NCBI GenBank assembly: GCA_004794785.1
Contig: SJOL01009743.1
Location: 314,292 to 378,291, forward strand
Direction: 5' to 3'
DNA length: 64,000 bases
From: Opisthorchis felineus
Lineage: Eukaryota > Platyhelminthes > Trematoda > Opisthorchiida > Opisthorchiidae
In this document: positions 22,566 through 35,484 of the stretch, in pieces
Position numbering within the stretch: the stretch's first letter is position 1
Layout of the letters: each line of letters opens with the position of its first letter
The notes under the pieces: model-generated
The model's input: the letters and a program-made list of their open reading frames with translations, nothing else
The model's database searches: none
What the model was told of the DNA's origin: nothing
Translations under genes and position numbers: made by a program

Positions 22566-25500
22566 AGAGCAACGACCAGCCCGGGACACCTTTCCGTTTA
22601 ATTCTACAGGCCTCCTGTTTCCTATTCATATAGGTACCTACTGAGCCTATTACAAATGTCTGCATGCGAAAGCAACCCGTGCTGTTTTTTACCGAACCTC
22701 GGTTTAGAAGACAGAATTACAAAGTGATATGTTAAAATTCAAGGTAAGCCGGTGAAGCAAGGCCCGCAGGGGATTATTAAGTGATAGAATTGATCCCAAG
22801 AGCGCGGTTTCAAACTAATTAGAGTGGGTAAATTGGACGATGGTAACGGGTTTTGTTGAAAATTTTAATATCATGGTGAACGAAGTTGGGTTGTTGGCCA
22901 CAGAGGACAGTCCAGACATTACTGTCTCAACGAAACTTTGACTGGTGTGCAAACGTTTGCATTCTGGAATGTACCGTGAAGGATGTGCGATTAGCATATG
23001 GTTCGGGTGAAAGCGAACAATATATGATCATCCCCAGCTGACTGCGCGGACGTTGTTCCCGAAGGGCGCTTTCTGCTATCAAAATTCCTCCAGGTCTGCG
23101 TGAAGTGGACCACGCTATCTCAAAGGTTTGCTGATTAACGTATCATCTGGATGGTGTTCGAAGGCGAGGAAGACTTCGTAGCTTTTATGCCTTCTCCTGG
23201 TGGCCTTCGGAATCCGTACTGACACACGGAAGAAGCCATCGACGATGGACAGGTGGTCAGAAAAATGGTGCCTGTGTGGAAGGATATAGTACACTTTGAG
23301 ACGACGTTCATGGCAGCCCCCGTCACAGGAGAGATTTATCACAACGTTTCTCAGACCAAATGTCACCCCATCCATGCAAACGCTGGCGCAACCTAGGCTA
23401 ATATTAGAAAGCACTTCACTATCTCCAGGCTATGGAGCTTTGGAAATTGGGGCTTTTATCTATCATTGGGCACGACATCGCCCAAGAAATGTCAGTGCGA
23501 TGCAGAAGGTGACGACCTCATTTGTTCGACAGCTCTTTTGGCACTAGGAAGCCAACAGAGCATTCTAAGTAGTTTTTCATCACGTCCGCCTTTGGTGACC
23601 ATCAAATTACCTCAAAATTCTGGGTAAGAGCACTTGTGACTTGCTGGAAAATGGTTAGGGATACAAAGTGGAAATAATGGAGATTCGTATTCATCAGTGA
23701 AATTCAGTATTGAAGGGTTGTTTATGATGGAATGCCAAGAGAATGCGTCTTTTATTACCATCTTCGAAAAATTCTGTCCCGAAGGTAAACCACCCTTTAC
23801 AGTCTGACTGATTAAAATGTCGATGAGTGGACGTATATCGATAGTTGCCGCAAAAACCCGGTGCCTCATCACTGACTTCCAATACGATCAGTATCGATGC
23901 ATATGTAGTGAAGATTTTACCAGCACAATGATCAACCTGAGAACAAAATGCGACTACCCCAACCACAGGCTTGGGATGGTCATAAGAAGATCTGCAGCTT
24001 TTGCTCCAGGTATATAGGCATAAGTTTTATACCGAGCACGATCTACTGCATTCCGAAATGTTTTTCACCTTTAACCCGGGGTGAGAAAAGTTATCAAATT
24101 TTGTGGTGGCTTTTCAGCTGTGGGCGCATTTATTTGGGCGCCAGTCGCACTGACAACAAAAGATCATGTGAACGCCCCCGGAAATCGGGGCATCACGCCG
24201 GCAAATTGAAAAACTGTTCCCTGATACGGGATTGTGGGATTCAGACTGAGCCATCTCAATTTTATCTCTTACCGCATCGTCAGTACACGGGGAGTCGACA
24301 GGTTTAATCATAACAAAACAAATCCTTTTACAAACAGGGTTGGCTCAAGCGAGGATCCAAATGGGTTCTGCCGAATCTTCCGCTCCGTCAAGATTCATTC
24401 GCAGCAAGTGCTGGTTAACGGAATCCGTGATGTTTGGCCGTCCTAAAAGCGGCGGATTGACCATCCTTAATCAAAGATGTTTTGGGCTTCAAGTAACTTA
24501 CGACATTTAAAGATTAAGATTCACGAGCCCTCCAAAAGTGCCTAGATATCTGTTACGGAGTGGGCAGTGAAAAATGCGGGCTTTATCGCCTTGGGTAGAT
24601 TTTTATGCTTCATATGCAGTAGTTTAAATCTTTTTAGTTATTTCTGTAGGCTGTGGTACAAGTATGTCAGTTACTGATTTAAAATCCGATTCGGCAGCTC
24701 CACAGAGACGCCAGGTATGATGTTCTGAGGATTTGGAGGAACATGCAGGTGTTTTCGAACTCACCAAAACTATGTCGCCGTATTCTGTGCGTGGCTAATC
24801 AAACATCACAAAGGCGTATATGATAGATCAAACTTAGCTGTTCACAAACTACAGCAGCGCAGCAGCAAACAAAACCCCGGCTGTATATGAATTTAATTTG
24901 TTGTTCACTGAAACACCCCAGATCGTCTAAGATTGGTTCGGATTTGCCTGCACCTTCGTCTAAAAATCTATCCATCTATTCAAATGGTTTACCGAATATT
25001 GTTAATTGATTGCTTCCACTGGAATACAGGATAAACATATGTGGTACCAGGGCGTAATTCGGCTTCATGCCAACCACAGCTCCGTCAAAGCACTGGAGGG
25101 TTTTTTGAGCCTCGGATACCACGCACCTGTGACTCAAATTCAGAGATCTGATCACAGCGGCGCATTCCCTTTGACCACTGTGAGATACGTCTCAAGTGCC
25201 TGGGCAATCAATAAAGAGATACGTTAATTGGTGAGTCACAAGCGGGAGCAGTGCAGCCATTTTAATGATGCCTGACTGCATACAGACTGCGATGTGTACA
25301 ATTTACCTGACAAACCATGTAATGCACCTGTGCGTCAGAAACATAAACATTTAAAACCATATACGGTGCAAAAACGACACGTGTGTCGAAAGAAATAATT
25401 CATGCAGTCAAGGACAAAAAACTTAAAATATGAAACCCTGGTGTCACTACCGCTATCCATTTGGGGTCTGTTTGCTACTAAATACGTTATCCTGCTCCCT

Positions 25501-25960
25501 GATAAGTCATTCAAGACAGTCACAGCATCTCTAGTGAAAGGCGCATGAGGGAGGGCCGGTTGATCATCTGGGATCGTTTTATAAGACAAGCACGCCAACC
25601 AAACTGGCGCAGACGCTCCTTGGTTGGTTCATCACAAGGCCTGAAAATGAATTTCTTCCCGCGGAGCATTTGCGCAAGGAGTGAAACAAGCGAACATTTG
25701 GGCTTTTGGTCGCCATTCCTTGGCTAACTGCCGTACAGACAAACTTGCCGCATGGTGTCAGCATTCAAAAGGCTCACCCAAAGATCAAGCGCATATCCGA
25801 AAACGGCCCTCTAGAAGTACGAAAACTGGGCCACAAAATTTCTAAAGAGGGGAGAACCAAGCTTCCCCTTGACGACAGTACAGCCAGCCTCAAACTTATG
25901 GCGAATCCGATGATATAGACCCGTGTACTTTTGAAATCACGTCAACGCAGCCGGCGTGCA
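22566..25960. other. Intergenic stretch, nothing recognised
   Basis: Contains several open frames on both strands (for example 23115-23414, 23948-24307, 24234-24446, 25006-25227) without motifs I recognise. Probably more repeat debris. No RNA gene, LTR or array seen. Confidence 0.5.
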
Positions 25961-26949
25961 GTTTCTACTCAACTGCTGCAGACCCCTCGACTACCAACAA
26001 AAGTGATGCTCGTGAGGTCACAAGCCTCCTGTAGACGCGGGTCCAACATGTGTGGAATGACAACCGCTAATTTCTTTACCTGGCAACAATGGCACAGCAC
26101 TGAACCCCGCACCCGTTTCACAAGTTCTAAGTTGGATTGGGTCTGCTGTGCGAGGACAAGTAGCAAAGTCTACTGACAAATCAACCACAATCGTTGACAT
26201 CGACGTCGGGGACTGCTGCAAGAACGCCACAAACACATAAACAGTGACACGGCCAGCCTCTAGCTCCACTCCGTCAAAGGCAGCCTCTCTGATTGTGGAG
26301 GCAGTCGTCATTCATGACCTCGATGGCCACAAACCCAAAAGCACAGTACTGAAAGTTCGTACATACTCCTAACTGACCAAGCTTATCGCGGGCGTCCTGG
26401 GTGCCCACACAAACACAAAAGGAAACCGACTGCGGTCGATAAGCTGTGTAAACCTCGCCCCATCGAAAAGCTGTTGGATAGGTTCAAAGTGCATTCCTCT
26501 GCGAGGACGACTATGTTGAGGGTGCCAGTAACAGGAATATCCCTTGATGGTGCCAGCCAACGCGCAAGCAACCTGCTAGGGTTTCACAGAGAAACCTTAC
26601 CAGTCATACCGCGCCGAAAGGCATCGGAAAACAAATAGACGCATGTTCACCGCAAATCCTTAAAAAACAGCAAACTTAGTCGTCTGAAAAGTTGTATTAC
26701 ACTAGCTACAAGTAGCACTCATCAAATTCGTCAACCACGAGGGCGAAGGGTTCGCGGAAACCAGACTTGCATGATGCTAGAGACCACTACAAAAAAGGAG
26801 TAATACTCGGAAACTCCAAGGCAGGAAGCAGACAAGTACGACGCAGAGGCTCCTTTGAAGCATTGGGACCAAACCCGGCATACGGCTAATAAATCTCTCT
26901 CCGGCAGCACATCTCTAAGCTCCCCACCTTCGTACGCTGCAGGGACACT

Positions 26950-27660
26950 GTTGAAGTGCTTATCCACAAACTGCTTTGGTCTTCTGTGCAAATTTCGCGA
27001 TATTAGACAGTCGCCTCACCTTGAACATCTGTGCACAATTGCACTTACAGAGACCTGACTCACGCTAGATGTCCCTGACGCGAAGGTCTAAATAGACGGC
27101 TACTCTATCCTCCAAGCTGACTGCAAACGCCGGAGGACAGGTGGGGTTGCTATATTTTTACACGCGGACCTGACCATTCTGACTGTTTTTCCTACACCAC
27201 CCCTGCAAGTTTTCGTGATGCACTGTGGATTTACTTCCCGCTGCGTGGGGCCAATTCTTTTCTCCTCGGCGTGGCACACCGTTCCCGCTTGAGTCCACCG
27301 GAAGTTAACCAGTTCCTCAAACAAACCCTTGAGCAACCCTCCCCTAGCTACCAGTTCACACATCTCTTGCTGGTGGATGATGTTGCCGCCCCACAGGACT
27401 CCTGGTTGAAGCTCCAGCTCATCGGGTCTAGTTGACATTTTGCATCGGCGCCGACAGAAGTCTTCTAATGGAGCGCTTGAACTAAACGTGTCGTCACATC
27501 CATCAGATACCTTACAGGCAAACTACCATCCCTGCCGGATTTGGCTATCACCAACGAAAGACACTTTGTGTATAAAATGTTAAATAAGGCTACACAGGGA
27601 CGTAGTGACCATTGTGTGCTAACGTTTGATTTTATCTGCCACTGGGCCAGAAATATGACA
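26950..27660 (+). pseudogene. LINE endonuclease remnant
   Basis: APE-type endonuclease blocks are spread over three frames: IALTET, GYSILQADCKRRRTGGVAIF, SPPEVNQFLKQTLEQ, LLLVDDVAAPQDSW (normally G-D-F-N-A-P) and ITNERHFV..SDHCVLTFDF. Loss of the GDFN Asn and several stops make it inactive; the SDH histidine is still present. Confidence 0.78.
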
Positions 27661-28234
27661 CCTCAGACGTGGCTTCGGAACTTCTGCCGTGCAGTATTCC
27701 CAGAAATGAGTAGCTTCCGTGAGCAACTAAAACTAGGACCTGATTCGGTGGAGAGTTATACAGGAACATTGTCCCAAAAATTCATAGGGATGACTCAATG
27801 TTAGTCTCGAAAAAGCCAACGCACATTTGTGTGGACCAAAAGCTGCCTAAAAGGAATCGGCGTCTTCAGGAAAAAAGGTCCCAACTATTTTTCTAAAAGA
27901 TAACTTCAGGGGACACAGAAGACGAGCTAGCATTTCGTAAAATGCAGAACCGCTGTAAGTCAGAAATCCGCCAATGGAACATTCGAAAACTAGTCACGAG
28001 ACTGGACCCTGCCCGGAAAAACAAGTGTGCCATTTAAGTACGAGGCGTCGCCGGAGAAATAGGCCATTTGCCTCCTCCTTGAGGGACAGAAACGGGGAAC
28101 CCACGAGTGACTCAGTGGTGGTATCTAAAGTCTACAAAGAACACTATGCAGGCCCATATTCTTCCACAGCGAACTTGTCGCATCTAATGTTGTCAAGACG
28201 CAACTACAAGCGGCCCCCAACCAACTTGATCTTT

Positions 28235-29660
28235 ACTGAGGAGGACAGTTGCCAACCCTTGCACAAGACAACCCCCTCCAGCGCGTTGGGGCAGACGAGT
28301 TCCATCCAAGGATTCGGGCAAAGCATTTCTGCCTGGCTTTTCGTCAGTTGCTTAAGGGAGCCAACTATTCCTCTGCTTTGAAAGAAGCGATTGTCGCGTC
28401 AAACTACACAACTGGTGATCGATTATCGCCTGACAGCTGCGGGCCTATTAGGCTCACTAGAGTACCGTGCAAGGCGATGGAACGAATTTTAAAGTGAGCC
28501 ATCTTAAATCACCTCACACAGAAAAAATGATATCCTCCGTGCAACACTGATTCCTTCCAAACCGTTCTTGCGTGACGCACATGCTCGTATCTATCGGCAG
28601 CTCAATCCAAACTAAGGAAGAAGGATTCATATTGGACACCACTATTTTGACTTCTTGAAAGCATTTCAATGGAGTGCGGTAAGCCCCACTGCTTCACAAA
28701 CTCAAGTCTTACGGGATTCAGGGGGAAATTATACGCTGAATCAAGGCGTTCCTATCAGGCGGAACATTCCAAGTGAAAGTAGGCTCGACTTGTTCTTCTC
28801 AGGTGCTGGTCCACGTTGAAGTCCCTCAAGGCTCAGTTTTGAGACCGTGCTGTTCCTGACCTACATCACCGACCTTCCAGACGTTCTTTCAAGTTCTTGT
28901 CTACTTTTTGCGGACGACCTGAAATACTGGTTCAAACGTCAGTGCCCTCCAAATGGATGTAGACACTGCCAAGTAGTGGTCGATGGACTGGCACATTTCC
29001 AGAATGACGAAAAGTGCGTCCATATGTTATTCGGAGGAGACTCAGCAGGACGATCTGTCGTGCATGGTGAGAATGGACCAGAAGTCATCACGAGGATAGA
29101 TACTAAAATGATTGAGTACTCTGGCTCTCCTTCAACATGTCTTTCTCACTGCACAATGAACAACCGGTTCAAAAGGCATCCGCCGATGATTCGGCGAACC
29201 TTCCTCCGTAATAATCGCATGGGCTTCCGAACACTCTATGGGGCGACGTCAGACCACTTCTTCAATACGCCAACCAAGTTGTCTACTCAGGATGCAAGAA
29301 GGGTGTGCTCCACGTTTAGCGTGTTTAAAAAGCTGCTGCAAAAATGGTTGCCGACCTTAAATCCATTAGCTATGAAGCGTGGTGCTTGGCTTATTTCCCC
29401 GCAGTACCTTCGCCTACGAGAAGACCTAATACTTACTTATTACCTGTTTGAACGAGGTTTGTCCAACAGGTTTTCCGCCGTTTATCCAACTAACAGACTT
29501 CAAGGACATGGTAGGAAGATTTTGAAGCTCAGATCACACATCTTTTTAGGCAGCTGTTTTACTCATTTTGGGTAGTTAGTGCGTGGAATAACCTTCCTCC
29601 GACTGTTGTTCACGCTGCATCTAGTACACAGTTCAGAGAACGCCATTTTAGATGAGCCCT
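28235..29660 (+). pseudogene. LINE reverse transcriptase and C-terminal domain remnant
   Basis: Fingers region GADEFHPRI and KEAIVASNYTTGDRLSPD, CKAMERILK, a PNRSCVTH-like block after 28.5 kb, FLKAF with the motif A Asp lost, and a long frame from 28847 with TYITDLPDVL and FADD at about 28.91 kb. VSAWNNLPPTVVHAASSTQF near 29.6 kb closes the ORF as in CR1/Jockey elements. Confidence 0.82.
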
Positions 29661-29700
29661 CGCGCTGGAAAACTTACTTCCTTGCGCTGAGAAACTAAAT

Positions 29701-31782
29701 GGCAGTGCTTCGCCCTTTTTCGATTGCGCCTTTCAGATGAACGGAAGCCGTTGGACGACAAGAAAAAAACCGACCCGGGAAGTTTGGGCGAAAGCCTCAC
29801 TGCTGTTTACCAACGTGCGAATCCTTGAATCCGTAATCAATACCGGTACTTTGGAGCTTACTCCGAAGAAAAAACGCTGTTACCTTAAATGTTCGTTGAT
29901 CTGCTGGCGCACAAGCTGTTAATACTCAAGGTTGAGATTGAAAGCCTGAGAGCTCCACCTAATGAATTAGACTTGAACCCCAGGCCGGATATCGGTCGGC
30001 AAAATTTGCAGATTTGTGAAACTTTTAGCTCGGCTGTAGACCGCGCCCCAATTCTCCCGTGATAACTGAAGGGTGGCCAAATTTCCAGCTACTTTAAATT
30101 CGTAATACTTAAGCCCGTATATTGTTAGCTCAATAAAAACTCGAAATACCTTCTCCTTTCAATGCAAAACCAGATAAAGAGGAACCGGCGGAACAGGTTT
30201 TTGGGCCCACATAGCTACGTGGGAACAACCGTTGCTTCGAAATCCAAACGGCGTGGTGGTCGAAAACTCTTATTACTGTGACCCACACCAAGATGGCGTT
30301 GTTGGCCACAATGCTTACCGGAAATCAACCGGTTCTTGCCTGCACGGACGTCAGCAATGATTTTGATTACGTTCCTTCCGGAAATCTCTTTGTAGGGCCT
30401 AGAGTGTATGGACTATATTGGGTGGTATATGTTGGAGCCGGAACTGGCTAATCTGCAGAACGACCCCCACGAGCGTCAGTGGCTTTTTCCAGCGGTTGTC
30501 TGTAATTACGCGTAGAGTTCAAGAATGCTTCGCTAAGCACATTTTGGGATTATTTTTATTGACTCCTAGGGTGCTAAATACCTTATTACTTAGTTCCAAA
30601 CAAGCGGCCCAGAGAAGCATCAACCAATGATAACTTGATGAAGGGGCGCAAAGTGGCCCCGGGCTGGATTCGTTCTGGTGGATTCCGCCGACCGACCAGG
30701 AAGACTTCCGTGTTGTGTAGAGAATACAGAAATTTTGTATAATGCAGCACATGGCACTCGTATTAATGATGTTTTCTCAGCGGGGTTCTCGGTCTGAACC
30801 GTCCAAATTAGCATTCCCATCGAAACAAACAAAAAGGTGCAAAATGTGTATTGACACCCAAAACCAGGTTGGAAACACATGCTCAGCACGTCGTTTATTA
30901 AGTGTATGCAACGATTACTTTCCGAAAATTCTGATACCATCTGGACGCGCCATTGGCAATCGGCATTTGGCGGATAGTAGATTATTATTGGCGTTTGGGT
31001 CCAGACTTTCGGCCAGTCAGGGCTCGCATTGATGCTGGACCGGCAAGCAGCTCGATTTTTTGGTTAATCACGTATTTGACAGCGATATCTATGCGGAATT
31101 CTGCCTAACACGTTCCCTGAAGTTTGTGGACTTATAGTCGAGGTCGAGGGTTTATTACTTTGGCCTCGGTGGCTTGTGGATCTTCGGTTTAGCATCGCAG
31201 GCGTAGTGCATTCCCTGGCAGGCCTGACGAAGTAGCTGATAGATTTTCTGCAGTGGTACCGAGATCCAGTGTGTTAATAAGCTTCCCTTGAATGAACTCA
31301 CTCAGAACAGTGGCAGCGCCTGCGCATTTGACGGCCGGATTTTGTTTCTGTGCCGAATCCAATTGAGTGGGCCAACTTGAATCTTGTAGAGCACTTTGCC
31401 GCACCGGCGAAGGGGATGTACTGGAATCCACTCAGAGTATCTGCCGCTGTAGTTCTGGGCACTCCCTCGCCGAATCGCTGGAGGAGCGCGCTGCCGCACC
31501 TTGATGCCGGCTGAACTGGCCCTCCACCCTCGTTTGTAGTCGCTCAATTGCCTCTTCTGCGGCTCTCGTGGCACTGGAAGACCTGCTGCAGCACAGGGTC
31601 TAGATCGGTAGCCCACTGGGACCCTTCGGTGTTCACTAAAAGAATGACAACCTACTCGCTTTACCTCCGGTTCCAGGCCGTTTTCGCGACTACAGTATCC
31701 TCTGGTTCTGGTCTGCTTGAATCAGTAAGACGCGACAGTGCTTCGGCCTCTCCGATGCCTGTGGTGGAGTGGTAGTTGATGT
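29701..31782. other. Intergenic stretch, including a GC-rich patch
   Basis: No gene recognised. 31.2-31.75 kb is GC-rich with long minus-strand frames (31189-31431, 31302-31616) and a plus-strand reading SIASSAALVALEDLLQHR. It could be gag-like or other retroelement coding debris, but I cannot place it in a family. Confidence 0.45.
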
Positions 31783-31920
31783 TGATAATGATAATGTTTA
31801 TTCCTTACTTTTAGGTGACATGCCGTCAGGCATGATCATAGGGTTACAGTCAGAATAAAAGCACAACTCGCGGGAATTGTGGATAGAGAGGGCTTTTGGG
31901 AAAAGGGACAGCGTCAGAGG
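31783..31920 (-). repeat. LINE-type 3' end with ATT tail, inverted copy 1
   Basis: On the minus strand this ends ..gcatgtcacctaaaagtaaggaataaacattatc. Its core tgccgtcaggcatgatca and gttacagtcagaa match the reverse complement of 33853-34005. The ATT-type tail and ataaacatt end are typical of a polyadenylated retroelement 3' end. Weaker similarity continues to about 31917. Confidence 0.72.
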
Positions 31921-33852
31921 TGGTGGGCATTATCCGATGCAGGCGTGGCCACCACTAAACCGGCACGGGCAGGGAGGCATAGTTACTATGCGGTTTTTGG
32001 AGAGAATATGGAGCAAGATCGGATCGTTAGGATTTGAGGGTGACGAGCTAAAATCAAAGCGAGGGAAAACCATAAAATAGCACCGTTATTGTATGTCTGT
32101 AGCTGGATTGGACTTGTCACGGTTGTCACTTGTCCGGCAACACCAATGAATACAAACGAATGACAGCAGTTCTTTCGTTTTTTTAAATATTCATGGATAG
32201 CCTGGAAGTAATGTGCGAGGCTCACGGCTAAAATCGACGCACAGAGCGTGGCCACCTTCGTCTTAGTTGGATTGCACCACCCCAATTCCACTTCATCATG
32301 TAGACATAACACAAACGTTTTGTTGAAGCAATCATATACACATAAAACGTAAATTTCTCATTATTTCCTGATTACCAGTAGTCACAGCTAGCGCCTACTG
32401 GCTGTTTTTGCCATGCATCATTCGTTTCTTGGAGCTGACAGCAGTGATTCTGTGACTAGCTACCCATACTCTTACCCGGCTGTTGAGTTGAGGTAGTAGA
32501 TTTCAGTTCTTATCCATTTTCTCGGAAGCTGTTGCCCAACCGCTTATTATTTGTCTGCTGTCCCTGTTTACATTAACACCCCCTTTGCACAACGGAGACC
32601 CTTTTGTTGGATTTGTTTGCTGAGCTAAAAACTACCGCCATACATTCTCACCCTGTGATCGCCTGTTCCAACTAGTCCAACGGCTAGCCTCCCTGCCTTG
32701 GGGGCTAAGTCCTTACCCTCCCAAAATTAGACACCTACTCTGGCCCAGCTAGTACTTGGCTTCTAGGTCAGCCAACAAAATCCACCTATTCCTGGGTTCA
32801 TTTAGTTTGCTGTCATTCGCCTTTATATATTTTTTCTATTGAACACCGTTTTATCTGATGCCTCCTGGCACTCAACATATGCTACTGCTCTCATCCTCAT
32901 TCTCCCTCATCCCAAGCTTCAAAATTCGATGTAGTTGCGCAAACTCCCCGTGCAACCCTTATTCACTCAATCTGGCTTGTCCGCGGTCTACACTCACATG
33001 TCCTCCTACTGATTAGAAATTTCCTGTGACTCTGCATCTGCCTGACTCTATTTGTGTCAATCTCCTCGTCTAACCCGCATCCAGCTGCCTGGGAAATGTG
33101 CATCCCCTGTCCGATTGCGGCAACATTGACGACCGCTACGGGGCTGTCCAGAAACAGAAGTATGTTAGTGCAGTGATGGCACGGCACTGCCATACCCAGT
33201 CTGATGGCACCTCCGCAACTACTTTCTTCAGAATCTCGACCGCAGCCTCTCGCCCACTCGCGCCTGTAATCGCAAACACGAACAAATTTTTCACCTGGGC
33301 CCAACCGCTTCGTTCTAAACCGCTGAACGTATCGTTCAGGTTAAAGCAACCTAGATTCCTGCCGCAATTTCGGTTTGCCTCTTCCAAAAGTTCAATTGCA
33401 ATAACGGTGTTCGATTGGCCCTATGCATTTGCACCATCTCCTCATCAACACTATCTTTACACCTGCCCTCCCTGCAACAGTGACACCAGTGAGTCTACTC
33501 AGTTTCAATTTAAAGCATATTTTTGAGACAAAACTTGCCATTTGTCACCTGATCGAATTCTTCAAACTCCACCTCCATTTTTGCAGTTGGTAACCCTAGC
33601 CATTTACTCGGCCGCCCAAGGTCACTCATGGCCTGCAACGGTTTTCAGTTTTAGTTCAGGTCAGCAGGCCTCATCTCTCAACTGGTCGTACCTCATGCCC
33701 ATTGTCCTCGTTTTTTTTCGTTTCCCACAATTGTGGTGACCTTTCACGTAATAAGCATGCCCATTGTGTTGTTACCTGCCTCGTTCAGGTTGTAACGACC
33801 TGATCATGCCTCAATGAGCATACTCCCTACAAGTTACAATTATTATTATTAT
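31921..33852. other. Region between two inverted repeat ends, plus strand C/T-rich from 32.5 kb
   Basis: Pyrimidine-rich plus strand with chance frames on both strands (33098-33526 plus, 33136-33387 minus). It probably includes the bodies of the two elements whose tails face outward at 31.79 and 34.0 kb. No protein family recognised. Confidence 0.5.
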
Positions 33853-33856
33853 TAAT
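33841..33856. repeat. ATT microsatellite
   Basis: About five ATT units directly before the copy 2 repeat body. It could be the tail of an older insertion into which the second lies nested. Confidence 0.7.
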
Positions 33857-34008
33857 GCCCAATGTTTATGACAATGTCCCCTTTCCGAGCATTCCCCTGT
33901 ACCCATAAACCCCGTCAGTCATTTTTTTGTTCTGACTGTAACATTGTGGTCATGCCTGACGGCATGCCACCCACCAGTTTGGAGTAAACATTATTATTAT
34001 TATTACCC
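33853..34008 (+). repeat. LINE-type 3' end with ATT tail, inverted copy 2
   Basis: Reads gttctgactgtaacattg, then tcatgcctgacggcatgcca, then ggagtaaaca and five ATT units (33990-34005). It is the inverted partner of 31783-31920. Inside, tgcctgacggca is a short imperfect palindrome, a possible hairpin at the transcript end. Confidence 0.75.
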
Positions 34009-35345
34009 AATTTAAGGTAAAACCAAAAGTTTCTCTGGTCAGTGTAAACGCGAACACCACAATAATACCAAGGGGACTACAGGAAATGAGCCGAAATACT
34101 TGACGTGGTGACACTGCACGAAATGTTTGGTATGATGCTCGCTCTGAGAGCGTGCATAAAGATTGTGTGCATGATTTGCACCTCCAATGAATTTGGGGAA
34201 TGTCCAGACGCTGTTAGTTGATAATCCCCCGATCCTGGTACGAACAAGGCTTTCATCTTTCGGTTTCCATCACCACAGTTCAATGCGTCAGTTGCCTGGA
34301 CTTCTTCTCCTCTTCACATAATTTTCTCATCCCCAACAACAGCATTTCACGCAGCATTTATGGCGATAAATTTTCGCGTGTAGGTTGGGTGGTCTTTTTT
34401 CACCCTCTGGCTGCCAGAACTGTTGTGTTCCCGACCTACTAGTCTGGCCAAAAATCAGAAACCCCCAGTGAGTAGTTGCTTTATTTGGTGTTTTGAAGTG
34501 TAAAGTACGAAGCCGCCTGAAATTTCTCCACTGGCCCTTCACCAGCTGTCATTTAGGGAGGGAATAACACACCTGGTCGCGCAGTAGCTTATAGAGAAGC
34601 GTATATCTACTGGAAGATGTAATTCAAAACTCACCGGTGCTCTGGACATCGTCATCGGGTAAACCACCCAGATCGCATCATGAATTCATTGTTTGGTCTT
34701 GGTAACTCCATAAATTAGACATCCGGAGTTCACGGCACAGCCGAGAATATACACCGCCAATAAGCCTTATTAATGTGGGACCTGAGTCCAATGCCTCCCC
34801 ATTTGACGCGGAACCGTCATACCACTGGCGTCAGGATAGGACGAGGATTGTTCAAGTGAATGCCGTGTAAATATGAATCGTACAGTCATCCAGGTGCATA
34901 CAAGGAACGGATAATTGACAGAAGTTGAGGTGAACGGCGCATCGTCCAAGAAACAGGGCACCATTTTTCCACCTCTGACTTGTGCGATCGTATACGGTCA
35001 ATGAGTATTGTAAAAAATTCTTACATTTTCTAACATGTACGTTACACCAGCTTTTGCGCAGTGTCTTGTTTATTTATATCAATAAACTGAACTTGCTTGC
35101 GGCGGCGATTTATCCACCCCGGCCTTAAATATTGCAGCACAGCCTCTGTCAATTTAGTTGGTTTATATGTAGGTGTTTGTGATGCATATTTTTGCTTATT
35201 GGGCTTCGGTTGAGGAGGTTCCTTCCTATGTTTCATCCATAGAGATTTTCTCGAGCCCCTGCCTTCGGAGAATCACTGTCCCAGGCTCTTCCATTAGGGC
35301 ATATTACAATTTCCAGTGATCTGCATTTCGTGTGCCTAAACCATT
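34009..35345. other. Upstream region of gene B
   Basis: No coding exon with a family match. It should contain the promoter or outron and any untranslated first exon of gene B. No TATA or Inr can be argued from sequence alone. Confidence 0.5.
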
Positions 35346-35393
35346 ATGGTAATGGTATTAAAATATGGCCCATAAACTCGCCACTGGTTTCAG
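35346..35393 (+). promoter_or_regulatory. Candidate start-codon end and first intron (or trans-splice acceptor) of gene B
   Basis: ATG at 35346-35348 is followed immediately by gtaatg, then 45 bp to the acceptor ggtttcag. Exon 1 opens in phase 0 at Lys, as in gene A. Splicing ATG to AAA, or adding a spliced leader ending in AUG, would both begin the protein M-K-Q-E-T-K. Confidence 0.42.
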
Positions 35394-35484
35394 AAACAGG
35401 AAACGAAGTATAATATCCAGGGATGTTTGGCTATTTTTGGGGGCACATTAATACACTTCACACTTGGACATTTCTATACCATAG
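35394..35484 (+). CDS. Gene B coding exon 1 (TM1)
   Basis: 91 bp, from acceptor ggtttcag to ATAG|gtaaat. It encodes KQETKYNIQG then TM1 (CLAIFGGTLIHFTLGHFYTI). No in-frame ATG. 24 of 30 residues match gene A. Confidence 0.9.

Larger units (their letters stand above)
26240..29700 (+). mobile_element. Decayed CR1/Jockey-like LINE
   Basis: Plus-strand element in the family's order. A possible ORF1 tail at 26250-26350 (SKAASLIVEAVVIHDLDGHK). Endonuclease from about 26.95 kb: CTIALTET then a stop where W is expected, DGYSILQADCKRRRTGGVAI, a GDFN-equivalent altered to DDVA near 27.38 kb, and ITNERHFV..GRSDHCVLTF with the SDH motif at about 27.61 kb. RT from about 28.25 kb: GDRLSPDSCGPIRLT, CKAMERILK, a motif A region whose Asp is lost, VPQGSVL and an intact LLFADDLKYW at 28.9 kb. 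The C-terminal SAWNNLPPTVVHA block is near 29.6 kb. Many stops and frame changes. Confidence 0.82.

Noticed and set aside
33098..33526. 142-codon open frame on the plus strand
   Set aside because: It lies in a C/T-rich tract where stops are rare, with an overlapping frame on the other strand and no recognisable domain.
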